DNA of 64,000 nt from Agromyces hippuratus (GTDB lineage: Bacteria > Actinomycetota > Actinomycetes > Actinomycetales > Microbacteriaceae). The notes under the pieces are model-generated. The model was not told where the DNA came from. It made no database searches and saw nothing but the letters and a program-made list of their open reading frames with translations. The stretch lies in the NCBI RefSeq assembly GCF_013410355.1, contig NZ_JACCFI010000001.1, forward strand, positions 310,001-374,000, given 5' to 3'. The position numbers and the translations under genes were made by a program. Of this stretch, positions 50,805-59,207 are shown piece after piece (position 1 is the stretch's first letter; each line of letters begins with the position of its first letter).

Positions 50805-50812
50805 CGGTTCTC

Positions 50813-51853
50813 GTGTCCGAGCCCCGTGAAATCACCGAGAGCGCCGTCCAGACGGCGGTCGACGCAGCCCTCGCGGCCATCGCGTCGGCCGGCGACTCCG
50901 CCGCGCTGAAGCAGGTCCGCACCGAGCACACCGGCGACAAGTCCGCCCTCGCGCTCCTGAACGCCGAACTCCGCAACGTTCCGAACGAGCAGAAGGCCGC
51001 ACTCGGCAAGCTCGTCGGCGGTGCGCGCGGTCGTGTGAACCAGGCGTTCGCCGCCCGTGAGGCCGAGATCCTCGAGGCCGAGGCCGCCGAGCAGCTCGCG
51101 GCTGAGACGGTGGACGTCACGGCGCTCGCGTCGCGGTACCGGGCGGGTGCGCGGCATCCGCTCTCGCTCCTGCAAGACCGCGTGTGCGATGTCTTCACCG
51201 GCATGGGCTGGGAGGTCGCCGAGGGGCCCGAGGTCGAGAGCGAGTGGTTCAACTTCGACGCGCTGAACTTCGACGCCGACCACCCGGCGCGCGCCATGCA
51301 GGACACCTTCTTCGTCGACCCGCCCGAGTCGCACCTCGTGCTGCGCACGCACACGAGCCCGGTGCAGATCCGCTCGATGCTCGAGCGCGAGCTGCCGCTC
51401 TACGTGCTCGCACCGGGGCGCGTCTACCGCACCGACGAGTTCGACGCCACGCACCTGCCCGTCTTCATGCAGTTCGAGGGCGTCGCCGTCGACAAGGGCC
51501 TCACCATGGCGCACCTCAAGGGCACGCTCGATCACTTCGTGAAGTCGATCTTCGGCGACGAGGCGAAGATCCGCCTGCGCCCGAGCTTCTTCCCCTTCAC
51601 CGAGCCGTCGGCAGAGCTCGACTTCTGGCACCCGACCTTCAAGGGCGGCGCGCGCTGGATCGAGTGGGGCGGCTGCGGCATGATGCACCCCAACGTGCTG
51701 AAGGCTGCCGGCATCGACCCCGAGGTCTACACCGGGTTCGCCTTCGGCATGGGCATCGAGCGCGGACTCATGCTCCGCAACGACGTGCAGGACATGCGCG
51801 AAATGGTCGAGGGAGACATCCGCTTCTCCCAGCAGTTCGGAATGGTGGTCTAG
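50813..51853 (+). CDS. pheS: Phenylalanine--tRNA ligase alpha subunit
   Basis: 346 residues from GTG (V-S-E-P-R-E-I-T), the family's usual length. N-terminal coiled coil to about residue 90, then catalytic class II motifs: motif 1 around HPLSLLQDRVCDVFTGMGWEV, motif 2 FRTHTSPVQIRSM-like (LRTHTSPVQIRSML), GRVYRTDEFDATHLPVFMQFEG, and motif 3 GFAFGMGIERGLML. A longer in-frame start upstream would run into gluD. Forms an alpha2beta2 enzyme with PheT, 3 nt downstream. Confidence 0.96.
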   Translation: MSEPREITESAVQTAVDAALAAIASAGDSAALKQVRTEHTGDKSALALLNAELRNVPNEQKAALGKLVGGARGRVNQAFAAREAEILEAEAAEQLAAETVDVTALASRYRAGARHPLSLLQDRVCDVFTGMGWEVAEGPEVESEWFNFDALNFDADHPARAMQDTFFVDPPESHLVLRTHTSPVQIRSMLERELPLYVLAPGRVYRTDEFDATHLPVFMQFEGVAVDKGLTMAHLKGTLDHFVKSIFGDEAKIRLRPSFFPFTEPSAELDFWHPTFKGGARWIEWGGCGMMHPNVLKAAGIDPEVYTGFAFGMGIERGLMLRNDVQDMREMVEGDIRFSQQFGMVV

Positions 51854-51856
51854 AAC

Positions 51857-54382
51857 ATGCGAGTTCCACTGAGTTGGCTCGCCGAGTACGTCGAGCTCGT
51901 GCCGGGCACGACGCCCGAAGACGTGCACGCAGCGCTCGTCAAGGTCGGCCTCGAAGAGGAGGACGTGCACACGTTCGACCTCGAGGGCCCGATCGTCGTG
52001 GGCGAGGTGCTCGAGTTCGTCGAGGAGCCGCAGTCCAACGGCAAGACCATCCGCTGGTGCCAGGTGCGCGTCGCGGCCGACGGTGAGACCGCTGCCGACG
52101 GCGGCGACGCCGTGCACGGCATCGTCTGCGGTGCCCGCAACTTCTTCGTCGGCGACAAGGTCGTCGTGACGCTGCCGGGCGCCGTGCTGCCCGGCCCGTT
52201 CCCGATCGCCGCCCGCAAGACCTACGGGCACGTCTCCGACGGCATGATCGCCTCGGCGCGCGAGCTCGGCCTCGGCGAGGACCACGACGGCATCCTGCGG
52301 CTCTCGACGCTCGGCATCGACGCGCCCGTCGGCACCGACGCGATCAAGCTCCTCGGCCTCGACGACGCCGCCATCGAGATCAACGTCACCCCCGATCGCG
52401 GCTACGCGTTCTCGATCCGCGGGGTCGCCCGCGAGTACGCGCACGCCACCGGGGCGCGCTTCCGCGACCCGGTCGAGCAGGCGGCGCCGGCGGATGTCTC
52501 GGACGACGCGTTCTCCGTCGTGATCGACGACGCGGCCCCGATCCGCGGCAAGATCGGCTCCTCGGTCTTCGCCACGCGCATCGTGCGCGACGTCGACGCC
52601 TCCCGCCCGACTCCGGCGTGGATGATCGCGCGGCTGAAGCTCGCCGGCATCCGCTCGATCTCGCTGCTCGTCGACATCACGAACTACGTCATGCTCGAGC
52701 TCGGTCAGCCGATCCACGGCTACGACCTCGATCAGCTGCGCGGCGGCATCGTCGTGCGACGCGCCACGGTGGGGGAGAAGTTCACCACGCTCGACGGCAA
52801 GGAGCGCACGCTCCACGTCGAAGACCTCGTCGTCACCGACGACCGCGGGCCGATCGGCCTCGGCGGCGTCATGGGCGGCGCAGAGACCGAGATGGGCGAC
52901 GAGACGCGCAACGTGCTCGTCGAAGCCGCCAACTGGGACCCGGTGTCGATCGCGCGCACCGCGCGTCGGCACAAGCTGCCGAGCGAGGCGGCCAAACGCT
53001 ACGAGCGAGGTGTCGACCCCGAGATCGCGGCCGCAGCCGTTTCCCGTGTCGCCCAGCTCATGGTCGACCTCGCCGGCGGCACCGCCGACGCGGGCGGCTC
53101 CCTGATCTCGACGGCGCCGGCGCGCGAGGCGATCCTCCTGCCCACCGGCTTCGTCTCGTCGATCATCGGCGTCGAGTACACCGAAGACGAGGTGCACGAC
53201 GCCCTCGCCGAGATCGGCGGCGTCATCACCGCCGTCGACGGCGGATTCTCGGTCGTGCCGCCGGCCTGGCGCCCCGACCTGACCGGCCGCGAAGAGCTCG
53301 CGGAGGAGGTCGCCCGACTGATCGGCTACGACCGCATCCCCTCGGTGCTCCCCGTCGCGCCTCCCGGCCGCGGACTCACCCGCTCGCAGCGGCTGCGCCG
53401 GCGCACCGCCGACACGCTCGCGGCGGCCGGATCGGTCGAGGTGCTCTCCTTCCCGTTCGTCTCCGACGCCGACAACGCGGTGTTCGGCAGTGCCGACGGC
53501 GCCCCCGTGGCATCCGTGCGCATCGCGAACGCGCTCGACCAGACGGTGCCGTTCCTGCGTCGTTCGCTCGTGCCCGGCCTGATCGGCGCCGCGCGACGCA
53601 ACCTCTCGCGCGGCCTCACCGACCTCGACCTCTTCGAGATCGGCACGGTGTTCCTGCCCGAGACGGGTCGCACGTACGGTTCGCTCGAGCTTCCCGTGGG
53701 CGACGAGAAGCCGAGCGATGAGGTGCTCGCAGCGCTCGACGCCGGCATCCCGCCGCAGCCGCGCCACCTCGGTGCGCTCATCGTCGGCGACGTCGTGGTG
53801 AAGCAGCCGGGTCAGCCCGCGGTGCCCGCCGGCATCGCCGACGCGCTCGACGTCGTGCGCCAGGTCGAACTCGCGACCGGTGCCCGCATCGACGTCGCGC
53901 AGGGTTCGCACCAGGCGATGCACCCCGGCCGCACGGCAGAGCTCCGCGTCGGCGGCACCCTCGTCGGCTTCGCCGGCGAGCTGCTGCCGGTGCTCGCCGC
54001 CGAAGCCGACCTGCCGCGGGTGGTCGCCGTCGTCGAGCTCGATCTCGACGCCGTCATCGCGCTGACCGAGCCCGCCCTCGAAGCGCGCACGATCGACACG
54101 ATGCCCGCCGCGACGCAGGACCTCTCGCTCATCGTGCCGGTCGAGGTCGCAGCGGCCGAGGTCGCCGCGGCGATCCGCGAGGGCGCCGGCGCACTGCTCG
54201 AGCACCTCTCGATCGTCGACGACTACCGCGGCCAGGGCGTGCCGACCGGCGCGAAGAGCCTGACGTTCGCGCTCCGGTTCCGCGCCGACGACCGCACGCT
54301 CACGGCAGCCGAGGCCAGCGAGGCGAAGCTCGCCGGTGCGGCGCTCGCGAACGAGCGGCTCGGGGCGACCGTCCGCGAATGA
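51857..54382 (+). CDS. pheT: Phenylalanine--tRNA ligase beta subunit
   Basis: 841 residues: N-terminal tRNA-binding OB domain (about 40-160, IVVGEVLEFVEEPQSNGKTIRWCQV and GIVCGARNFFVGDKVVVTLPGAVLPG), B3/B4 editing domain (HKLPSEAAKRYERGVDPE), B5 domain, and C-terminal ferredoxin-fold anticodon-binding domain (about 755-841, TMPAATQDLSLIVPVEV to LTAAEASEAKLAGAALANERL). Complete. Stop overlaps the start of a 31-codon ORF. Confidence 0.96.
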   Translation: MRVPLSWLAEYVELVPGTTPEDVHAALVKVGLEEEDVHTFDLEGPIVVGEVLEFVEEPQSNGKTIRWCQVRVAADGETAADGGDAVHGIVCGARNFFVGDKVVVTLPGAVLPGPFPIAARKTYGHVSDGMIASARELGLGEDHDGILRLSTLGIDAPVGTDAIKLLGLDDAAIEINVTPDRGYAFSIRGVAREYAHATGARFRDPVEQAAPADVSDDAFSVVIDDAAPIRGKIGSSVFATRIVRDVDASRPTPAWMIARLKLAGIRSISLLVDITNYVMLELGQPIHGYDLDQLRGGIVVRRATVGEKFTTLDGKERTLHVEDLVVTDDRGPIGLGGVMGGAETEMGDETRNVLVEAANWDPVSIARTARRHKLPSEAAKRYERGVDPEIAAAAVSRVAQLMVDLAGGTADAGGSLISTAPAREAILLPTGFVSSIIGVEYTEDEVHDALAEIGGVITAVDGGFSVVPPAWRPDLTGREELAEEVARLIGYDRIPSVLPVAPPGRGLTRSQRLRRRTADTLAAAGSVEVLSFPFVSDADNAVFGSADGAPVASVRIANALDQTVPFLRRSLVPGLIGAARRNLSRGLTDLDLFEIGTVFLPETGRTYGSLELPVGDEKPSDEVLAALDAGIPPQPRHLGALIVGDVVVKQPGQPAVPAGIADALDVVRQVELATGARIDVAQGSHQAMHPGRTAELRVGGTLVGFAGELLPVLAAEADLPRVVAVVELDLDAVIALTEPALEARTIDTMPAATQDLSLIVPVEVAAAEVAAAIREGAGALLEHLSIVDDYRGQGVPTGAKSLTFALRFRADDRTLTAAEASEAKLAGAALANERLGATVRE

Positions 54383-54474
54383 CCGCGCGCGCGCGATCCG
54401 TCGGCGACGTCGTCGCGGCCATCGACTCGGTGGCCGCACGACTCGCCGGCCGGCGGATCGCCGCCGATCGCTGA
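54379..54474 (+). CDS. Possible 31-aa microprotein coupled to pheT
   Basis: An ATG overlapping the pheT stop (ATGA) opens a 31-codon frame ending TGA. The product is Arg/Ala-rich with a helical pattern (VGDVVAAIDSVAARLAGRR). The overlap is how real coupled genes look in this window, but such short high-GC frames arise easily, and there is no homology to call on. Confidence 0.3.
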   Translation: MTARARSVGDVVAAIDSVAARLAGRRIAADR

Positions 54475-54593
54475 GCACGCGCGATTCCGAGGAGTTCTGC
54501 ATTCCCGAGGATGATCGAGCCCCGACCCACCTCGGAACGGCCGATCTCCTCTGGTACAGCCCGCGGGCGGCGACGGCGCCTGACGTCACGCGT

Positions 54594-54623
54594 TTGCACG
54601 ATACCGCCCGCCCCGGCTAGGGT
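54594..54623 (+). promoter_or_regulatory. Promoter of the arg leader
   Basis: TTGCAC (54594-54599) and TAGGGT (54618-54623) with an 18-bp spacer; the leader ATG follows after six bases. It is one of the best -35/-10 pairs in the window. Confidence 0.65.
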
Positions 54624-54629
54624 CGCTGT

Positions 54630-54716
54630 ATGTCCGCCGCTCGGTTCGCAGCCCCCGCACGCATCTCGCGTGTCGTCGTGGTGCGCAGCCGACGTCGTGG
54701 CGAGCGCCGACTCTAG
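54630..54716 (+). CDS. Candidate arginine leader peptide (28 aa)
   Basis: A leaderless ATG six bases after a strong -10 opens a 28-codon frame with nine arginines, clustered at the end as RVVVVRSRRRGERRL, then TAG. It lies 177 nt upstream of argC, the first gene of the arginine operon. An arginine-rich peptide at the head of an arginine operon is what ribosome-mediated attenuation would use: stalling at the arginine codons when charged tRNA-Arg is scarce. Caution: arginine is favoured in any high-GC frame. The downstream sequence forms alternative pairings but I see no clear terminator. Inference, not established. Confidence 0.4.
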   Translation: MSAARFAAPARISRVVVVRSRRRGERRL

Positions 54717-54744
54717 GCGACCCCGCATGCGGCAATGAAGCCGT

Positions 54745-54790
54745 CAGCAGGCGTCGCCGGAGCCATCCCTCGACCACGTCGACCCGTTCA
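54745..54790. repeat. Degenerate first unit of the argC upstream tandem repeat
   Basis: Matches the 47-bp units that follow (GCGTCGCCGG-AGCC ... TCGACCACGTCGACCCGTTCAGG) with several substitutions and one or two indels. Confidence 0.55.
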
Positions 54791-54884
54791 GGTCGTGTGC
54801 GTCGCCGGGAGCCAACCTCGACCACTCCGACCTTTAAGGTCGTGTGCGTCGCCGGGAGCCAACCTCGACCACTCCGACCTTTAA
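54791..54884. repeat. Two perfect tandem 47-bp units upstream of argC
   Basis: Units 54791-54837 and 54838-54884 are identical. Each ends in CCGACCTTTAA; at the unit junction this gives the palindrome CGACCTT-T-AAGGTCG (54828-54842), and after the second unit CGACCTTTAAGGTGG abuts argC. Confidence 0.9.
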
Positions 54885-54887
54885 GGT
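54882..54887 (+). promoter_or_regulatory. -10 element of a leaderless argC transcript
   Basis: TAAGGT is followed by six bases and the argC ATG. A second TAAGGT, one repeat unit upstream (54835-54840), has no start codon after it. No good -35 for either. Confidence 0.4.
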
Positions 54888-54893
54888 GGAACC

Positions 54894-55937
54894 ATGACGT
54901 TCACCGTCGCCGTTTCCGGCGCGTCCGGCTATGCCGGAGGCGAGATCCTTCGCCTCCTCGCCGATCATCCCGATTTCGACGTGCGCACCGTGACCGCGCA
55001 CTCCAACGCCGGCCAGCCGCTCATCGCGGTGCAGCCGCACCTGCGCAGCTACACGCATCTCACGCTGAAGGACACGACGGCCGAGAACCTCGCCGGTCAT
55101 GACATCGTGTTCCTCGCGCTGCCGCACGGGGCATCCGGTGCGATCGCCGCGCAGCTGCCGGCCGAGACCCTCGTGATCGACTGCGGTGCCGACCATCGCC
55201 TCGAGAGCAAGGCCGACTGGGCGGCGTTCTACGGCGGCGACTTCCACGGCGCATGGACCTACGGGGTGCCCGAGCTGCCGCGCCTGTCGGGCACGCAGCG
55301 CGACCGGCTCGCGAAGACGAAGCGCATCGCGGCGCCTGGCTGCAACGCCTCGACCGTCGCGCTGTCGCTCGCGCCCGGCATCCGTGCCGGCGTCATCGAG
55401 GCCTCCGACGTCGTGTCGGTGCTCGCGGTCGGTCCTTCGGGTGCCGGCAAGAGCCTGAAGGCGCACCTGCTCGGCTCCGAGCTCCTCGGCTCGGCGAACC
55501 CGTACTCGGTGGGCGGCGTGCACCGTCACATCCCCGAGATCCAGCAGGCGCTGCGCTGGGCGGGCGGGGGCAACCCGACCATCTCGTTCACTCCGGTGAT
55601 CGTCCCGATGTCGCGCGGCATCCTCGCGACGTCGACGGCGCGCATCGTGCCCGGCACGGATGCCGCGACGGTCCGTGCGGCGTGGGAGGACGCCTACGCG
55701 GGCGAGCGCTTCGTGCAGCTGCTGCCCGAGGGCCAGTTCCCGCGCACCGCCGATGTGCTCGGTGCGAACACGGCGCTCCTCGGCCTCCAGATCGACGAGA
55801 ACTCGGGCCGCGTCGTCGTGGTCGCCGCCGTCGACAACCTCGTGAAGGGCACCGCGGGTGCCGCCATCCAGTCCGCGAACATCGCACTCGGGCTCACCGA
55901 GTCGACCGGACTCCCCGTGAACGGAGTCGCCCCGTGA
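54894..55937 (+). CDS. argC: N-acetyl-gamma-glutamyl-phosphate reductase
   Basis: Reduces N-acetylglutamyl phosphate to the semialdehyde with NADPH. The 347-residue protein has VAVSGASGYAGGEILRLL (cofactor loop), HGASGAIAAQL, the catalytic C150 in AAPGCNASTVALSLAPG, and the active-site histidine in VGGVHRHIPEIQQAL. First gene of argCJBDFH. ATG six bases after TAAGGT; a GGTGGAACC could serve as a weak ribosome binding site for longer transcripts. Confidence 0.96.
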   Translation: MTFTVAVSGASGYAGGEILRLLADHPDFDVRTVTAHSNAGQPLIAVQPHLRSYTHLTLKDTTAENLAGHDIVFLALPHGASGAIAAQLPAETLVIDCGADHRLESKADWAAFYGGDFHGAWTYGVPELPRLSGTQRDRLAKTKRIAAPGCNASTVALSLAPGIRAGVIEASDVVSVLAVGPSGAGKSLKAHLLGSELLGSANPYSVGGVHRHIPEIQQALRWAGGGNPTISFTPVIVPMSRGILATSTARIVPGTDAATVRAAWEDAYAGERFVQLLPEGQFPRTADVLGANTALLGLQIDENSGRVVVVAAVDNLVKGTAGAAIQSANIALGLTESTGLPVNGVAP

Positions 55938-57085
55938 CCGTCACCCATCCCAATGGATTCGAAGCGGCCGGCATCGCCGCGGGCATCAAGCGCTCCGGAG
56001 CACTCGACCTCGCGCTCGTCGTGAACCGCGGGCCCGCCCAGCAGGCAGCGGTCGTGTTCACGTCGAACCGCGCACAGGCCAACCCGATCATCTGGTCGAA
56101 GCAGGTCGCGGCCGACGGCATCGTGTCGGCGATCGTGTTGAACTCGGGCGGGGCGAACTGCTTCACCGGGCCCGAGGGCTTCCAGGTCACGCACCGCACG
56201 GCCGAGGCCGTCGCGTCCGGCCTCGGCATCGCGGCCGGCGACGTGCTCGTCTGCTCGACCGGACTCATCGGCGACCAGCTCGACGGCGAGGTGCTCGAAG
56301 AGGGCGTCGTCTCGGCGATCGCCCGTCTCTCGACCGATGGCGGCGATGACGCCGCCCGCGCGATCATGACGACCGACACGAAGCCGAAGCAGGTCGTCGT
56401 CGAGGGCGGCGGCTGGTCGATCGGCGGCATCGCGAAGGGGGCCGGCATGCTCGCGCCCGGCCTCGCGACGATGCTGGTGGTCGTGACGACGGATGCCGCG
56501 TTGCCCAGCGAGGAGCTCGACATCGCGCTCCGCGCCGCCACCCGCGTGACGTTCGACCGGCTCGACTCCGACGGCTGCATGTCGACGAACGACCAGGTCA
56601 CCCTCCTCGCGAGCGGCGCATCGGGTGTCACGCCCGACCTCGCCGAGTTCACCGCGGCCCTCACCGACGCCTGCCGGAATCTCGCACTCCAGCTGCAGGC
56701 CGACGCCGAGGGCGCGAGCCATGACATCGCGATCGAGGTCGTCGGTGCGGTGACCGAAGACGACGCGGTCGAGGTCGGCCGCTCGGTCGCCCGCAACAAC
56801 CTCTTCAAGGCGGCGATCTTCGGCAACGACCCCAACTGGGGCCGCGTGCTCGCGGCGATCGGCACCACGAGCGCGCCGTTCGACCCGTATCTCGTCGACG
56901 TCTCGATGAACGGGGTGCGCGTCTGCCACGCCGGACGCCCCGACGCCCCGCGCGATCAGGTCGACCTCACGCCGCGCGCGACGCACGTGCTCATCGAGCT
57001 GCACGCCGGCGAGGCATCCGCCACCATCTTCACGAACGATCTCACGCACGACTACGTGCATGAGAACAGCGCCTACGCGAGTTGA
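55934..57085 (+). CDS. argJ: Bifunctional ornithine acetyltransferase/N-acetylglutamate synthase
   Basis: Recycles the acetyl group from acetylornithine to glutamate and can start the cycle with acetyl-CoA. The 383-residue precursor self-cleaves before T179 in GLATMLVVVTTDA, giving alpha and beta chains. Other motifs: GFEAAGIAAGIKRSGALDLAL, VLNSGGANCFTGPEG, KAAIFGNDPNWGRVLAAIG. GTG start overlapping argC's stop. ArgJ implies the economical acetyl cycle, so argE is not needed. Confidence 0.95.
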   Translation: MTVTHPNGFEAAGIAAGIKRSGALDLALVVNRGPAQQAAVVFTSNRAQANPIIWSKQVAADGIVSAIVLNSGGANCFTGPEGFQVTHRTAEAVASGLGIAAGDVLVCSTGLIGDQLDGEVLEEGVVSAIARLSTDGGDDAARAIMTTDTKPKQVVVEGGGWSIGGIAKGAGMLAPGLATMLVVVTTDAALPSEELDIALRAATRVTFDRLDSDGCMSTNDQVTLLASGASGVTPDLAEFTAALTDACRNLALQLQADAEGASHDIAIEVVGAVTEDDAVEVGRSVARNNLFKAAIFGNDPNWGRVLAAIGTTSAPFDPYLVDVSMNGVRVCHAGRPDAPRDQVDLTPRATHVLIELHAGEASATIFTNDLTHDYVHENSAYAS

Positions 57086-57087
57086 GC

Positions 57088-57990
57088 ATGAGCGACGACA
57101 CGGAACCCCAAGACACGAACGACGCGGCGGCGAAAGCCCAGGTGCTCATCGATTCGCTGCCCTGGCTGAAGCGCTTCCACGGCGAGACGATCGTGGTGAA
57201 GTTCGGCGGCAACGCCATGGTGAGCCCCGAATTGCAGCGTGCGTTCGCCGAAGACATGGTCTACCTCCGCTACGCGGGCATCAAGCCCGTCGTGGTGCAC
57301 GGCGGCGGCCCCCAGATCTCGGCGATGCTCGAGCGGCTCGGCATTCCGAGCGAGTTCCGCGGCGGCTACCGGGTCACGACCCCCGAGACGATGGACGTCG
57401 TGCGCATGGTGCTCTCCGGCCAGGTGAACCGCGAGCTCGTCTCGCTCATCAACGAGCACGGCCCGCTCGCCTCGGGGCTCTCGGGCGAAGACGCCGGTCT
57501 CTTCACTGGGCGCCGGCGCGGCGCGATCGTCGACGGCGAAGAGGTCGACCTCGGGCTCGTCGGCGACGTCGTCGCGGTCGACCCGGCCGCGGTGCTCGCC
57601 GAACTCGCTGCCGAGCGCATCCCCGTGGTCTCCTCCATCGCCCCCGACGGCGACGTGACCGGGCAGTCGCTCAACGTGAACGCCGATTCCGCCGCCGCGT
57701 CGCTCGCGGTCGCGCTCGGTGCGGCGAAGCTCGTCATCCTCACCGACGTCGCGGGCCTCTACCGCGACTGGCCGAACCGCGACTCGCTCGTCTCGGTCAT
57801 CGACGTGCCCTCGCTCGTCGAACTGCTGCCGAGTCTCGAGTCGGGCATGATCCCGAAGATGGCCGCGTGTCTCGAGGCCGTCGAGGGCGGCGTCGCGAAG
57901 GCCGCGATCATCGACGGACGCGTGCCCCACTCGATCCTGCTCGAGGTCTTCACGCAGTCGGGCATCGGCACCGAGGTGGTGGCGGCATGA
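57088..57990 (+). CDS. argB: Acetylglutamate kinase
   Basis: Phosphorylates N-acetylglutamate; usually the arginine-feedback-inhibited step. The 300-residue protein has KFGGNAMVSPELQRAFAEDMVYLRYAGIKPVVVHGGGPQIS (ATP phosphate and substrate), VNADSAAASLAVALGAAKLVILTDVAGLY, and SGMIPKMAACLEAVEGGVAKAAIIDG. The N-terminal extension with a mobile helix is that of arginine-sensitive hexameric enzymes. ATG 57088 is preferred; a TTG 6 nt upstream in frame overlaps the argJ stop and is the alternative. Confidence 0.94.
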   Translation: MSDDTEPQDTNDAAAKAQVLIDSLPWLKRFHGETIVVKFGGNAMVSPELQRAFAEDMVYLRYAGIKPVVVHGGGPQISAMLERLGIPSEFRGGYRVTTPETMDVVRMVLSGQVNRELVSLINEHGPLASGLSGEDAGLFTGRRRGAIVDGEEVDLGLVGDVVAVDPAAVLAELAAERIPVVSSIAPDGDVTGQSLNVNADSAAASLAVALGAAKLVILTDVAGLYRDWPNRDSLVSVIDVPSLVELLPSLESGMIPKMAACLEAVEGGVAKAAIIDGRVPHSILLEVFTQSGIGTEVVAA

Positions 57991-59174
57991 ACGACTGGCA
58001 GCTGCGGTTCGACCAGCGCATCATGCGCTCCATCGGCATGCCGCTCGCGAAGCTCGAGCACGGCTCGGGCGCCTGGGTGACGGATGCCGCGGGCACGACC
58101 TATCTCGATTTCCTCGCGGGCATCGCGGTGAACTCCCTCGGGCACGCGCATCCCGTGTTCGTCGAGGCGGTCACGGCGCAGGCCTCGAAGCTCGCGCACG
58201 TCTCGAACTACTTCACGACCGAGCCGGCGCTCGAACTCGCCGAACGGCTCGTGCGCCTCGCCGGAGCCGGGCCCGACGGGCGCGCCTGGTTCGGCAACTC
58301 GGGCGCCGAGGCCAACGAGGCCGCGTTCAAGCTCGCCCGGCTGAACAACTCGGGCGGTGCGCGTACCCGTGTGATCGCGCTCGTCGATGCCTTCCACGGG
58401 CGCACGATGGGTTCGCTCGCGCTGACCGGCAAGCCGCACATGCGCGCGCCGTTCGAGCCGATGGCCGGGGGAGTGGAGCACATCCCCGCGACGATCGAGG
58501 CGCTCGAGGCATCCATCGACGATGGGGTCGCGGCCGTCTTCGTCGAGCCGATCCAGGGTGAGGCCGGCGTCGTCGAACTGCCCGAGGGCTTCCTCGAGGC
58601 GGCGCGCGAGCTGACCCTCCGCCACGGTGCGCTGCTCATCGTCGACGAGATCCAGACCGGTGCCGGGCGCACCGGGCGGTGGTTCGGATTCCAGCACGAC
58701 GGCATCACGCCCGACGCGATCACCGTCGCGAAGGGCGTCGGCGGCGGCATCCCGATCGGCGGCCTCATCACGTTCGGCCGAGCTTCCGAGCTGTACCAGA
58801 AGGGCCACCACGGCTCGACGTTCGGCGGCAACCCGCTCGCGACCGCGGTGTCGAACGCCGTGCTCGGCGAGATCGAGCGCGCCGGCCTCGTCGAGAACGC
58901 CGCCGTGCGAGGCCCGCAGCTGCGTCGGCGCATCGAGGCCATCGGATCGCCGCTGGTCGCCGGAACGCGCGGCCGGGGGCTCCTCATCGGCGTCGCGCTC
59001 ACGGCGCCGGTCGCCGGCGAGGTCGTCGCCCACGCCATGCACCACGGCCTCATCGTGAACGCCGCGAACGACACCACCATCCGCATCGCACCGCCGCTCA
59101 TCATCGGCGACGCCGAGGTCGACGAGTTCGAGGCGCGCTTCGCGCGCGCCCTCGCCGACGCTCACCCGTACTGA
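57987..59174 (+). CDS. argD: Acetylornithine aminotransferase
   Basis: PLP enzyme converting N-acetylglutamate semialdehyde to N-acetylornithine. In 395 residues: GNSGAEANEAAFKLAR, ALVDAFHGRTMGSLALTGK, the PLP aspartate in LLIVDEIQTGAGRTG, the Schiff-base lysine in TVAKGVGGGIPIGG, and GSTFGGNPLATAVSNAVL. ATGA overlap with argB. Confidence 0.95.
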   Translation: MNDWQLRFDQRIMRSIGMPLAKLEHGSGAWVTDAAGTTYLDFLAGIAVNSLGHAHPVFVEAVTAQASKLAHVSNYFTTEPALELAERLVRLAGAGPDGRAWFGNSGAEANEAAFKLARLNNSGGARTRVIALVDAFHGRTMGSLALTGKPHMRAPFEPMAGGVEHIPATIEALEASIDDGVAAVFVEPIQGEAGVVELPEGFLEAARELTLRHGALLIVDEIQTGAGRTGRWFGFQHDGITPDAITVAKGVGGGIPIGGLITFGRASELYQKGHHGSTFGGNPLATAVSNAVLGEIERAGLVENAAVRGPQLRRRIEAIGSPLVAGTRGRGLLIGVALTAPVAGEVVAHAMHHGLIVNAANDTTIRIAPPLIIGDAEVDEFEARFARALADAHPY

Positions 59175-59207
59175 CCCGACCGACCTCTCCACGAACGGAC
59201 CCACCGC

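Larger units (their letters stand above)
54383..54893 (+). other. 511-nt pheT-argC gap, arginine operon leader region
   Basis: Holds, in order, a possible 31-codon frame, about 120 nt with nothing recognised, a -35/-10 promoter, a leaderless arginine-rich 28-codon frame, and three tandem repeat units ending at the argC start. Confidence 0.7.

Noticed and set aside
50761..50812. T-box or attenuator before pheS
   Set aside because: The -10 element lies eight bases from the start codon, leaving no room for a leader.
50711..54589. A very long open frame (over 1,200 codons) on the minus strand opposite pheS-pheT
   Set aside because: It is the antisense shadow of two certain genes. GC-rich third positions suppress stop codons in the opposite frame, and the product has the usual low-complexity Asp/Glu/Arg/Val/Leu composition with no domain.
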